Shown here in pieces: positions 33,730-45,900 of a stretch of 64,000 nucleotides of DNA; position 1 is the stretch's first letter, and the number at the start of each line of letters is the position of its first letter. This stretch comes from Linnemannia schmuckeri (lineage: Eukaryota > Mortierellomycota > Mortierellomycetes > Mortierellales > Mortierellaceae), in contig JANATG010000021.1 in assembly GCA_029449235.1 (NCBI GenBank), forward strand, positions 466,001 to 530,000. Reading direction: 5' to 3'. The notes beneath the pieces are model-generated. The model worked only from the letters and a program-made list of their open reading frames with translations, had not been told where the DNA came from and did no database searches. Position numbers and translations under genes: made by a program.

Positions 33730-34236
33730 ATGCGTCTAGCAATCCTCTGCCTCGGTATAGTCACCCTCTTCACTGCAACAGTCCTGGCCCAAGAAATCAT
33801 TGCCCCTGAAGAATGGTTTCAGTCCATGAAGGTCGCACAGGGTCTTGTCGCCCGTCATGATAAGCGCCATCAGTCCCGTCGACACCGCACCGCCAACAGC
33901 CGCCACCATCACATGAGCAGTATTAGCAAGAGCAAGAGGAACAACATCGTCTTATCATCACCGAATCTGGAAGAGCGTCGATGGGATTACCCAACCCGTC
34001 GCGAGATCGAACAACGCGCAACGGCGTTCAATACCTTCCGCGCGGACGCGATTGTTGCCTCATCTGCGAATCTGCATATCGTCAAAGAGCCCATGGTTGG
34101 AAGTGGTGGCAAGCCTGCGAAGGTCGCCAAAATGGAGAAGGCGGGAAAGGCTGCCAAAGAATTGGGCAAGAAGGTCACTGCCAAGGCCAAACAGGCAGCT
34201 GGGAAAGGAGACAACAAGCATGAAAAGAGATCATAA
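33730..34236 (+). CDS. Secreted basic protein, first of a tandem paralogue pair
   Basis: 168 residues with a signal peptide (MRLAILCLGIVTLFTATVLA, cut probably after AQ). The mature protein is rich in His, Arg, Lys and Ser. A middle block YPTRREIEQRATAFNTF matches YPSLSELESRVHIFNAF in the gene at 35297, so the two are tandem duplicates. The C-terminal third is Lys/Ala/Gly-rich (KMEKAGKAAKELGKKVTAKA) and ends in KHEKRS. No known domain. An extracellular polycation-like role, for example wall binding, is speculation. Confidence 0.75.
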   Translation: MRLAILCLGIVTLFTATVLAQEIIAPEEWFQSMKVAQGLVARHDKRHQSRRHRTANSRHHHMSSISKSKRNNIVLSSPNLEERRWDYPTRREIEQRATAFNTFRADAIVASSANLHIVKEPMVGSGGKPAKVAKMEKAGKAAKELGKKVTAKAKQAAGKGDNKHEKRS

Positions 34237-35296
34237 AGTGTCTTCTTCTTCGTCCTCCAACACGCTCCATTCCCATGGCAAGAAGATGAACAGCAAGAAG
34301 TAGAATGCATCGTCGCAGTATACTTGTCTTCGTTTTTCTTAATTTTCCTCCGTTTTCCCTTTCCTTTGTCTCTACAGTTGTTGTAATCCTTTGTTTTCCT
34401 CTTTTACCTCTCCACACGCACGAAAAAGATACCTTCCTCATTTCACCTTCTTTTCACTGGCCCTTCGTTTCATAAAAAAAGTACACTCCTTTTATTTCTT
34501 ATATCTCTTGATCATGAATGACGATGATGAATGGAGCAACGTGTAAGAGTACGGATGTATTTATCGGCACTTTCTTGTTCATCTTCCTCCTTTCAAGAGA
34601 AGGAGGAAAGGGAACAAACATGGTTACAACACTAAGTTCAGCAAGCAAAAACAGGGGAAGCGAGAAGGAAGAAAATGTAGACAAAGAAAATGGAAGCGTG
34701 ACATGCGGGGCTCACGGACACATAGACACATACTGCGAGCATTTCACACAGGGAAAAGAAGTGGATGTTATATTTCGAATCATCCTGCTCTTTGTGTGCC
34801 TGTCCATGCTCTCCTCTCTCCCCCTCTTCTTTTCATCTCCCTAAATTTTAACCTACGTGTTTACCTCTTTTTCTTCCATGGGTGGTGGGTGTTCTTCCTT
34901 TCTTCGAAGCGAGAAAGGGAGAGAGAGAGAAAAGGGACTAAATGAAGTGAAAGAACGTAAATATACACAGTGTCCATTCCTAGCATCCTCCTTGCCACTT
35001 CCCTTTATAAGTGAATCTTACTCACTTTCAAAGCATATCTCAATTCCCTCCCTTCTTTCCATCGCTTCTTTCTTTCTCACTTCTTCTTGCCATTTTTATT
35101 TTCTAATTCTCACTCTCACTTCCAGGAGAATACCTTTACCACCACGCTTTCCCTCTCATATCTATCGCAATTACCCATCCACCCATTCATCTCTCTCTTT
35201 TCTATCATACTCCCCTCACTACCACCACTACCAATAACGCAGACATACGCCTATAGCACCTTCCTCGACACTTGAACAACACACCCTATCAAAAAC
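34237..35296. other. Intergenic between the two paralogues
   Basis: No gene. A long C/T-rich leader runs from about 35020 to 35240; a GAGAGA run lies at 34916-34935. Confidence 0.4.
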
Positions 35297-37236
35297 ATGC
35301 GTCTTATCACAATTGAATTAGGCGCCTGTGCCCTCTTTGTCGTCTCAATGGTCCAAGCCCAACAGGCCACCGCCACCGCTGTCCCTGAAGCCGGCGAGGA
35401 AGTCATCTCAGCTGAGGCGTTGAAGAAAAAAGTCGTCTACCCCTCACTCTCGGAACTCGAGTCGCGCGTTCATATCTTTAATGCATTTATCCCCTCCAGA
35501 ACAATCTTCAAGCAGTAGAGGAGAAGGTTGCTGAACCTGCTGGGGCGGAGGAGAAGAAGGAGAAGGACGAGAAAGAGGACAAGGAGGAGAAAAAGGCCAA
35601 GAAAAAGAATATGAAGACGGTGGAGGCGGAGAAGGCAGCGAAGGAGAAGAAAGCGGCAGTCGAGGAGAAGAAGCAAGAGAAGGATGCGGAAAAAAAGAAG
35701 GCGTAAAAAGCGTTCACGGCATCGTCTGCTTAGAAGAAGGCCAAGGCGGTGAAGAAGGGCGAGAGTGGACAGGACGATAAGAAGAAGAAGGCTGCCAGCG
35801 GTCACCATCACCACAAGGCTGCTCAGGAGCACAGTGAGCAGCACAAACAACGCCAACAAAAGGGACACAAGCAACAACACGTCCACCACCATGCCACCAA
35901 GCTGTACCACTCGCGCCGCTACCAAGGCGCCGCCAAACTGGATCACTTTCACCACCATCATCACAAGCTCAACGTCACCGCTGCAGCCAAGAGGAAGCAT
36001 CCCCATGCCAAGCAGCACCACCACCACATGAAGGCCCAGAACAACAACAGGTCTACTAAAACAAAGAACCACCACCATCACCGCCACCACAACGGCTGTA
36101 TCATGTACGAGACTATCACGGTCGTCCCTGTGTGCAACCCCATTCCTAAATTGGACGCTTTCCCAGACCTAGTGTCCATCCCCAACGTAGGTGCTGATAC
36201 GAGTCAGTTCCCGAATCCTGCCGGAAGACTTCCCATTATGGGCGGACTGATTCCTTCAATCGAGTCGGATTACCCTGGCGAAGTCGACAATCTTTCAGGT
36301 ATCTTCCTCAAACATACTGGTCTAGAGAGCATAACGAATCCGGATGAGTTTGCTCCTGGCTCCATTATCGATGAGAATGACGGAAAGTCGCCTGCCTTAG
36401 GCTACGGTGCGGTTCCTGACACCCCAGTTGCGCAACCAGCGGCGGCACTTATCGCCGAGCCTGTCCTTGTAGCTCCTCCTTGTCCTACTCCTCAGTCACC
36501 CAGCAGTCTGTCCAATGACGATAACGTCAGTGGAGGCATCCATCCTTCTGCCTCCCCTAAAACCAACCCTGAGCCCAAAATTGACGAGGATAAGGATGTT
36601 ATCGACGACAATGATGTTGATCTAGGTCCCGAGATCTCTGTTGTCCCTGCCGACACCGTCAACAACGACGATGAAGATGACGAGGATGACAGCTCGGACC
36701 AGAATGCCATCCCTGAGGCATCTTCACAGCAACAGCAACAGCCAGCCCAGTCAGCAATTGTCCAAACCCCCGCAAGTGTCCCCGTCACTGCATCGACCCC
36801 TACTCCAGTTGCTGTTGCACCCGTCGCTGTTCCTCCCATGTTGACTCCACAGTCTCCAGCCGCACCCGCTGCCGAGGCGCCATCTTCGCTGGACGACACC
36901 AATGTCGAGCCCGAGACGGATGGCATTGACAATGACAACGAAGCTGATATCGAGGACGACGACGAGGATGTCATCGACTCCTCTGCCCCTGCTGTTGAGC
37001 TAGACGAGGACGACTTTGAGGAGGCGATTGATGCGTCCCCCGTTGACAACAAGGTTGCGCCTGCTGGTGCACAAGGGGAGAGTGCCCAGACCATTGCTGA
37101 GGAAGCGGAGGAGTACTTGGATGATGCGGAGGAAGATGGTGATGGAGATTATGAGGATGAAGACTACGATGATAAGGCTGGTGTTGCTGTTGGAGGGTTG
37201 CCTGAACAGATCCTTCAGTCCTTGAGACACGGATAG
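35297..37236 (+). pseudogene. Broken second secreted paralogue, His-rich and acidic
   Basis: Starts with a signal peptide (MRLITIELGACALFVVSMVQ, then AQQ). It shares the YPSLSELESRVHIFNAF block with the gene at 33730. The frame is lost just after FNAF: the codon phase changes between 35482 and 35512. In the new frame, two stops occur, TAA at 35704-35706 and TAG at 35731-35733, both one G-to-T change from Glu codons in a Lys/Glu-rich stretch. The remaining frame then stays open to the TAG at 37234-37236. It encodes a striking His-rich region (many HHHH and HxH runs, about residues 15-125 of that frame) followed by a long Asp/Glu/Pro/Ala-rich region ending in EQILQSLRHG. The length still open argues for recent inactivation or assembly errors. 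A 31-bp GT...AG at 35703-35733 is too short and out of phase to be an intron. Confidence 0.65.
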
Positions 37237-38112
37237 AGATGGACTGAGAATGAAGAAAAAAAGATAAGGGTAGGATAGTGAGAGTGAACGCAGTATTATA
37301 ATCATTCAGAAGAAGCATTGACAACAGTCAAAAAAAGTAAAAAGAACATAAAAAGATCTCATTGATACCATTTGTCCATGATAGTAGTTGTGCTTCGTTG
37401 GGTTGCATCAAAGTTCTGCTGCGACATGGTTCCACAACTCCGATTGAAGACGCGACTTCTCTGATCTGTTGAAATGTGCGTCAGTGGCTTAGACACTCTC
37501 TTTCCCCAGTGATCAAAAATCCGAAGGCCAGACTAAGTGGCCGGCATATTCGGAGAGACGAAGAGAGCGACGGACTTTTATTGTGTGAATCATTAAAGAG
37601 TGGCCATCGACTCCTTTGATCCTCCTGTCCATTTTCCTCTCCACTCTACCCCCAAATACCCTTTTTACTTCGCTATGCTCTCATCAACCAGAGCCACGAA
37701 GGGTAAATAATAGCAAGGCGCACATGCTATTCGGAGGCAAGGAATACCGACTCTCGGATCCGGACATCATACACTCGTACAGATCATCAAACAGGGGCGG
37801 CATAGGATGGCGCCCTAGAAAGATGAACAAGGCATGGAGGCGGACTTCGCGAGCTGGATGACACAAAGCACGAGATCCTGATTACAATGCAAGGCTGACA
37901 AGATCGAGGACAGCACCATATTATCCCTTTTAAACATATATACTTGGGATCTGCCGACCGACAATTAATAATTTCAAGCGCGTGACAAGTCGCCGTACCC
38001 ACACACCTACACACCCACCAAACACCGAATACACACAAACACACAAAGTAGCGATTCACACAACCTCAATATTGACGCCCGGAACCCTTTTACTCACCAC
38101 CTCTCACATTAG
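37237..38112. other. Intergenic and NDUFV1 upstream region
   Basis: No gene. C/A-rich from about 37990 to 38110, ending in an acceptor-like CTCACATTAG at 38103-38112. Confidence 0.4.
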
Positions 38113-39944
38113 CCCTTCTGGCCACAACCCGAGCCCGCACAACACCCATCACCAAAACCGCTATCCGCGCACTTGCAACAGCAGCACCCGTCAACCCCAT
38201 CGTTCCCCCCGCCCGGACAACATTCGGAAACCTCAGAGACGAGGACCGCATCTTCACCAACATCTATGGTTTCCACGACTACAAACTCAAGGGTGCTCTT
38301 AAGAGAGGTGACTGGTACAAGACCAAGGAGATTTTGCTCAAGGGCCATGATTGGATTTTGAACGAAATGAAGGAGTCTGGTCTGCGTGGTCGTGGTGGCG
38401 CGGGATTCCCCTCGGGTTTGAAGTGGAGTTTCATGAACAAGCCTCACGATGGCCGGTAAGTTGTTGATCTGCATCGTTCTCCATTAGGAGGTTTCTTTCG
38501 GTGGAACAGAGATCCAGGACAGGACATTTGCAGGATGCGGTTTTACGGATCGCACTAGGATTGGGGATAATCGGGGCGTGAAAACAACGACAACAAGTTG
38601 AAAAAACAGAAACCTAGATATACAAGTCGAGCTGCTGGAGAGCGATCCAGGATGGGCTTTTAACAGCTAGAGGCAGGACATGATTAACGGTCTGCATGGA
38701 TCTACTGGATTCTTCTACGTTCATAAGCCATATTCTATCCTGGTGATAATACTTACCATTCATTTATCCCTTGTGACAAATAGCCCCCGTTACCTGGTTG
38801 TGAATGCGGATGAGGGCGAGCCTGGTACCTGCAAGGATCGCGAGATTATGCGCGGAGACCCCCACAAGTTGATCGAGGGATGCCTGGTCGCTGGTCGCGC
38901 CATGAACGCCAACGCCGCCTATATTTACATTCGTGGAGAGTTCTACAACGAGGCTTCTAACCTCCAAGTTGCCATCGACGAGGCGTACAAAGCTGGTTTG
39001 ATCGGCAAGAACGCCTGCGGTTCCGGATATGATTTCGATGTCTACATTCACCGTGGTGCCGGTGCCTATATTTGTGGTGAGGAGACTGCTTTGATCGAGT
39101 CGATTGAGGGCAAGGCCGGAAAGCCTCGTCTGAAGCCCCCATTCCCTGCTGATGTTGGTCTCTTTGGATGCCCTACCACCGTCGCCAATGTCGAGACTGT
39201 TGCTGTCGCCCCCACTATTCTGAGACGCGGTGGCAAGTGGTTTGCTGGATTCGGTCGCCCCCGTAACTCTGGAACAAAGTTGTTCTGTATCTCTGGACAT
39301 GTCAACAACCCCTGTACGGTTGAGGAGGAGATGTCGATCCCCCTCAAGGAGCTGATCGAGAAGCACTGTGGAGGTGTCAAGGGAGGGTGGGATAACCTTT
39401 TGGGAATTATTCCTGGAGGATCTTCAGTCCCTGTCTTGCCCCGCCAGATCTGTGACAATGTTCTGATGGACTTTGATGCCCTTCGTGATGTCCAATCTGG
39501 TTTGGGCACAGCAGCCGTTATTGTCATGGACAAATCGACCGATATTGTTGCAGCCATTTCTCGTCTTTCTGCTTTTTACAGACACGAATCCTGTGGACAA
39601 TGCACACCCTGTCGTGAGGGTACTTCCTGGTTAGCCAATATGATGACTCGTTTTGAAAACGGCCAGGCCCGTCCTCGTGAGATTGATATGATTGAGGAGC
39701 TCTCTCGTGAGATTGAGGGACATACTATCTGTGCCCTCGGAGATGCCGCTGCATGGCCCGTCCAGGTATATACCGTTTTCACCCGCATTGAATGTCCTTT
39801 TTTTGCTTTTCATTGGTTTATGAATGGTATTAATTATGGGCGTATTTTATCATGACTGCCAAATAGGGTTTGATCCGCCATTTCCGCCCTGAACTGGAGG
39901 CACGTATGGCCCAATTCAAGAAGGAGGCTCAGGTCCAGGTTTAA
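38113..39944 (+). CDS. NDUFV1: NADH:ubiquinone oxidoreductase 51-kDa subunit (complex I)
   Basis: Mitochondrial matrix subunit that binds NADH, FMN and the N3 [4Fe-4S] cluster and begins electron transfer. Exons: about 38113-38455, 38784-39765 and 39867-39944; phases agree. The mature part starts near FGNLRDEDRIFTNIYGFHDY. The NADH/FMN motifs are SGLRGRGGAGFPSGLKWSFM and NADEGEPGTCKDREIMRGD. FNCGSGYD-like GKNACGSGYDFDVYIHRGAG and ICGEETALIESIEGK follow. The cluster ligands are in ESCGQCTPCREGTSWL and the distal Cys in GHTICALGDAAAWPVQ. It ends EAQVQV. The extreme 5' exon, with the ATG and transit peptide, is not resolved; the readable N-terminus looks like a matrix targeting sequence (LATTRARTTPITKTAIRALA). 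Confidence 0.93.
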
Positions 39945-40221
39945 GGAAGCAAGGACTCGCTCAACTCTCCCTCTCTCTCACGCTACACATCACCACCAAC
40001 GCTCGATATATACGCCCGCCCACTCAACCATTCACACCACCCACTCACTTTCACACAAACTGTCAAGCAAACTTACGTTTGAATTTCGATACCGATACAA
40101 ATAAAGGGGTTCACATCTTGGCCCTTCAATTGTAATTTTTAGAAAAAAAAAAACCATTAAAAAAAATTAACATTAAAGAAGAAATCATGATAATACTTCT
40201 AGCCAAAATGCTTAATTGCTT
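39945..40221. other. Shared 3' region of convergent NDUFV1 and AlkB-like genes
   Basis: C/A-rich, then A-rich with AATAAA near 40100 for the plus-strand gene. No other feature. Confidence 0.4.
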
Positions 40222-42556
40222 CTACTCTAAAGTTAGATCATCGGCTTCGCCGATGGCTTCCCATTGCTGTTCCAGGAATGCCGTGTCGTCTTCTTGGAGT
40301 TCCTCGACGAGGTTCAAGCCGCTTTCTTGGGGGTCGTCGTGCTCACGACCAAGCTCTTGAGAAGGGGATCTGGGGTGTTTGGTTTTCCCTTCAGACTCGG
40401 TCGCGATACCAAAGACGGGGCCTATTGGTGGATTCTCATCCTGCTGCTGTTGCTGCTGTACAGCAATGGATACCGTGTCGTTACTGGCACCCGAAGTAAC
40501 AGCAGCAGCAGCACCAGGAAGGGACGACAAAAGCCCAAGCTTTTGCTCCATATCGACCCAACTGAACTGGCCACAGGTTTGACCCATTTTCGAGCCGGAT
40601 GCATAGCACATATAAAAGTAACGACCATAGTTGGCCTTGTTCTTGAAGACGCATCGCAGGACCATGGCGACGCCACATTTGCAGACGGGAGTGTCCTGGG
40701 GCGAGAAGCCTTCGCGGCGGAGACGGAATGTTATGTTTATACGCGCCGTGCCACTTTTGAAAGGGGATAGAAATAGAGATATAGATGTTTGTAAGGTAAA
40801 ATCTTCGTGGGTTGAGCGAATTCGAAAGAATCTGTGTTGTGTGTGTTGAGGGTGGATGAAGAGGGAATGAGGGTTACCTGATGGGATGGGGAGTTACAGT
40901 TGGTTGTGGTGGGATCTCATGTTTCCATTCCTCTTGCTACACCGCCACAGAAAAAAAGAGAAAGAGTCAGGCACACAACTAATCACCATACTTAAAATAA
41001 AACTCTGGGCAGACACGACAAGAAACGAAACATGAGATGCTCACCATGGGAGGCCACATAATACAGAGACTATTATGCGGCAGAGCAATGCTAATCATCT
41101 GCCCGGCAGTGTCAGGGTGCTTGGCGTCAGGGATGACCTTTCTTATCCGAAAAAAGCGTGTAACGCCCAGGGTTAGAGAGCCGATGGTGGGGCGGGGGCC
41201 GAGGTAGGTGAGTTTGTCGGCGTGAAAGCCGACGGATTCTTTGGAATGTGCGTAATGGTTTACTGCGGCCACGTTGCAGTTCCAGTCCCCTTGTACTTCA
41301 TATGGGTGACTGAGTGTAGGTGGAGTAGAAAGTGGATGATATGAGTTGAAAAATAAGCAGGGAGTCTAGATTCGTTTGTGGGAGTGCTTTTGCAAACATT
41401 TGACGCAAACCAACAAACACAATTGTAGAAGGTCTTACATGTCCCTCTCTTTGCGCAGTTGGTTAACAATCCGCCGAACGACCATCTTGGCCTCCTCCAT
41501 CTCGGGCAAGAACCGTCTCGGTGGATCTTGCTGCTTGCCATTATACGTCCACCCCGCAACCTCCTCCATATCATCATCCCGCTCCGCAAAATAAGAAGTC
41601 TTGTGAGGAGACTCAACCATCCGTTCGAAAAGCCACCATCGGTTTCGGTTCCAGGTCTCTGAATCAATCAACATGGCTTTGAGGAGTCGATTGGCGAGGT
41701 CCTTATCAAGAACGTTGAAAATGAGGGTGCAGGGGCAATGTTTCGCAACGTCTTCGGGGTTATATAGGATTAGGGGTTTGGGTGGCTTGAGCTTTGTGGG
41801 CTGGGTTGAAGAGGAGGGTATTGCGGAGTCGGATAGGTTAGAAGTGGAGGAGGTGGTAGAGTCGGTGAGGGGTGGTTCTTTCCAGCGCAGCCGATCGTTG
41901 AGAGATGGGAGTGAGGAGGCGGGGGTGTTGTTGGATGATAATGACGCGTCGAAAGAGTTGACGTTGGTGCCATTACTACTATTGCTATGTTGATGACTAG
42001 AAGGGGGACTGATGCCTGGTTTGAAGATAGATAATGAGGACGGCGTTGGCATGAAGTCTGATAGGCGGGGTTGGATCAGCTTTTGCTTCTTCCTCGCTGG
42101 TGTCGTCAGAGAAGATGAAAAGGGAGTTGATTTGGATGTCATAGTAAAGTTGGTGTTGGTGTCGGTACTGCTGGAGTTATGACTGAGGATCCAGGGGATG
42201 GCTTGTTCGAGGTCGCCATTGGAGGTCTTGAGGGCCTCGCGGAGGACATCACCAGGAGTTGATTCAAAGATGGAGAAGAGTGTTGCCATTTTGAAGTCCC
42301 ATTCGTGATCGTTATCGTTGCTGTCGTTGTCGTCGTCGTCATTGTTGTTGGTGTGGTTTATGTTATGGGTATCACCATTGGCGTTACTACTGATGCTGCT
42401 GCGAATGTCGTTGCTGTCTGAGGTCTTGCTTATTGGTAAGGAGGGATGGCCAATTGACGCGGGTGGGATAGAGTCAAATTGAATAGAAGGGAGGTTGTCA
42501 TTGTCGTGAATCTGTTGTTGTCCGTTTACATTCAAATGCGGTGAGTGATGAGCCAT
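40222..42556 (-). CDS. AlkB-like 2OG/Fe(II) dioxygenase with UBA/CUE-like and GRF zinc-finger domains
   Basis: Predicted DNA/RNA or protein demethylase-type oxygenase. Four exons, 42556-41439, 41309-41045, 40936-40878 and 40753-40222, give 657 residues exactly in phase. Start MAHHSPHLNVNG. Residues about 95-140 resemble a UBA/CUE fold (LFSIFESTPGDVLREALKTS, NGDLEQAIPWILS). Then a disordered Ser/Thr/Pro-rich linker. The AlkB core begins PLILYNPEDVAKHCPCTLIF and has the substrate/metal motif VNHYAHSKESVGFHADKLTY (HxD), then PTIGSLTLGVTRFFRIRKV, the distal His in EEWKHEIPPQP and the 2OG-binding Arg pair in TARINITFRLR. A GRF-type zinc finger follows (VCKCGVAMVL, YFYMCYASGSKMGQTCGQF; C-x-C...C...C). 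The C-terminus is Gln/Asp/Glu-rich. All catalytic residues seem present. It converges with NDUFV1 (277 bp apart). Confidence 0.85.
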
Positions 42557-42955
42557 GTTGTATGTATGTGGGTGAATGAGTGTCGATAACAAGGCTAAAG
42601 AGAGAGAGGGGAGCGTGCGATGAATGAGGGCGGCAATGAGAGTGAAGGAATTGAGTGTCGACGAAGACGAAGACAAGAAGGGAACTCGACGACTTTTTTC
42701 GAGTGAGTTTGAAGTCGTGCGCCACCAAAAATAAGCAGCATCGAATATCATCATGTGATACATGCAGCAAGTACGATGATACTTGCTCTCCATAGAGCAT
42801 TGAGGCTCACAAAGGCACTCTACTTTGCTGCTCACACCCTTCCTATTTCTCGTTTATTTCACAGCAATCCTTCCTCTTTCCTTTTCCTACTTTAGCATCA
42901 TCACCCAAACAAGAAATAACAACAACAGGATCAAGGACAACATCACCAACCTCAA
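42557..42955. promoter_or_regulatory. Divergent promoter region
   Basis: Separates the starts of the minus-strand AlkB-like gene and the plus-strand large gene by 399 bp. The minus leader is C/T-rich. A frame continuous with the AlkB-like start reaches 42835, but the ATG at 42556 has the better context. Specific factor sites are not recognised. Confidence 0.4.
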
Positions 42956-45900
42956 ATGACATCTACAGACCACGACATTGACTCTGGTGCCTGCTTCCAG
43001 ACCTTCCGCTCTCGCCCAGGCTTAGGACACGGTCTTGTGCGCATCCCTGTGGTGCGCCACCCCATTCAGGGCGACCTCTACATCATCTGGTCCGACATCC
43101 GACACTGTTTTCCGGGAGTAGCGCGCATTCAGTTCGACAACATCTATGTCCCCATGCTCAGAGACGACAAAACGCTTCTTCGGTTCGTTTTTTAGTTTAT
43201 TGTTTTTCTGTATTCTCGGTCTTTTGTTTTTTTATCTATTGTCGTGTTATTACTTCAATGGTAAAACGGGTTATTGTTACCCGTCACCTCGAATTTCTAA
43301 TTTTAAGCGCGTTTTGTTCATGTTACAATATCCAATTATAGTGTGAAGCCGCATGGGATTCGTTATCACGCGGGCATCGTTCTGGATGTCATTTATGACG
43401 ACATGGTATCCTCGAGTAAACAACATAGGAAACAAAATTCATTGCAATCAATGCAGGAGCCCAGTCAGCAAGGTGGATCACGTTCTTTTCCAACTACGAC
43501 TGCGACTGCTGTTGCTCCGGTCTCTGTGGTAACCGCGGCCGCTCCTGTCTCGGATACCTCTCAGCTTCAATATCAGGATCCAATGGAGTCCCATCAGATG
43601 TCTCAGGAACAAGAGCAGCCACAGCAGGATAACTGTCCGTCAAAACCAACACCACAGAGCACTCAGGAACCCAGTCACGCAAACTCGTCCCGACCGGCTG
43701 TCATGACTCCTCAACCAACACTGAAATTCGATCTACCACCACAAAGCAACCAGGAACAGAAGCAACAGCAACCCATCCCTTCGACCACTCATGTAACCTA
43801 CCGCGAACTTCGCGACATTCGTCAGGCTCGAGGCATCACCACATATCCTACCATGCCAGGCGTCACTTCTCACTCAGTCCCATCCTCCCGTTCATCCTCC
43901 ATCTGCTTCACTGCCGATGACTTCGACATCCGTATGAGCACTCTCGACAGCTCTCATGCTCCTTCGACGCCGATCGGATTGACGGGTGCCTTTACAATGT
44001 CCGTACCCTTGCCTTCTCAAATTGCAGCAGCAGCAGCTACTGCTTCTACAAAGCGATCTAGAGAAGAGCCCAGTTTCGAGTATGAACAACAGGTATCAGA
44101 AGGCGACGATGATTACGAGGATACGGGTTACGGCGAGGACGACGAGGACGACTACGAGCAGGAAGGATTCATTCAGTACATGAACGAAGAGGACTCGAGA
44201 GACGAGGAGGATCATGACGAGGAGGACGAAGAAGAAGACCAAAGTAGGTCAAAGGAGGAGAGCGCGGGAAATAGCAGTACCGGCGATTACCTTTCGGATG
44301 GCAGCGAGGCGGACGTGGGAGACGGAATTTCAGGCAAAGACATTGGCGACAACACGGATGATGTCTCAGGAGAAGATGCAAAGGGTGGCGAAGGTGATAA
44401 GGATGATCACGACGATGACTACGAGATTCCTCCCAGGAAGAGCGAGTATGAAGATTTGTCGGACTCGAACGGGAGAGGGACTGACCAGTCCAAGTTCGTG
44501 GATACTTCAGATACCGCGCCCTCCATCATCCCCACAATCGACCTTACGGCTGCCACCGCCATGACATTCAAGAGCAACGAAGGGAATGCAACCAGCAAAA
44601 TCATGACTATGGCATTGACCAACTCACCCGCTGCCGTCGCCGTCGCCAATCGACTGCACTCAGGACCTGCCATCTCATCAGTGCCCGTGATCGACATGAC
44701 GCAGTCGCATCCGGATGTTGACACAGATCTTACTACGTGGGATAGGCGCGCCGCTATCGCCGAGACCATGCGTGTCTATTCGACCAAGAGTCAGCCATTT
44801 GTCCGCCCACCTCGCCAGGGTCAACTAACTGTCGAGGATTTGGTCGAACATCGAGTCAGGAACGTTTTGATGACGCGACAGCGCTGGATTGAGGCTGCGT
44901 GTCCGAGACTCTTTTGCATCCTCCCAACGTCCGACGATATTGCTTCCAGAGCTACCGTGGCTCCGACCAACTGGGACCCCTCCACCGACATTGAAGCCAC
45001 CCCTTTGACCATGACTCTTGCCAACCCACCCACATCTGCTCTTGATCCCAGCGCGGCCGACTTTCACTTCTTTTTTATATGTGACTGTTGCGACGTTCCC
45101 GGCTACGAGGAAGAGTGGTTCCCGCATGGCAGTCTCAAGGAGGGCGTTCACAACTATGATCTCACCCTCGGCGTGGTCGACGACATGGTTCCTAAGTATG
45201 GCGAATATATTATGGGTATTCTCGAGATGCTCAAGTATGGAATCTACATTGACAACCGCCTCAAGTTCCCTGCTCAGACAGATGCTGGTGTCCAGAGACG
45301 TCTGTCGGTCGCCATCGAATTTCTGGAGTCCAGGAACATTCTTTCTTGTGCCAGCTACTACTCCCAAAATTTGGCAGCACTCGAAAAGGATCCATCTGGT
45401 GCTGCTCTTCTGGCTGGTTTGACTCCGATCGAGCCCCTCTCAAAGACGATGACCAAGGTCTTGGCGCGCCGGTTGGAGATGACTCACGTACCATTGTTCG
45501 AGGGTATGAGCCCTTATCGTACAAAAGAGGGCGATGTCCGATGGTTGTGCCTGCCTCATTGGTACGGAATGTCGCCTCAGGAGGAGTGGGCGGTATTGAA
45601 CAAGTTCCAGGATAACAGTCCGTTCATCAAGAGTGAGTACCATACCAACCTTGCGACCTTCCGCGCCATCGCCATGAACCGAGCCAAGGCAAGAGAGTTT
45701 TACAAACTAGCTGGACGGATGACGACCACCTGCGTCTTCCGTTTGTTTAATGACTTTGACATGAACTCTCAAGACGAGGCGGACCTCTGCGATGCGGTGG
45801 GGAAGTTTGCGGCCGCATGTGTTCACGTTACTGTCCGCCCCAAGACTGGTGTTCACGATGGAGCCATGCATGGGTTTGCCAAGGGTTATTGGACCATCAC

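Noticed and set aside
35703..35733. GT...AG segment that could remove the two in-frame stops of the secreted paralogue
   Set aside because: Only 31 bp long, below usual intron size, and its removal would shift the downstream frame.
36492..37094. Long Ser-rich open frame on the minus strand
   Set aside because: It mirrors the acidic low-complexity coding strand of the plus-strand gene.
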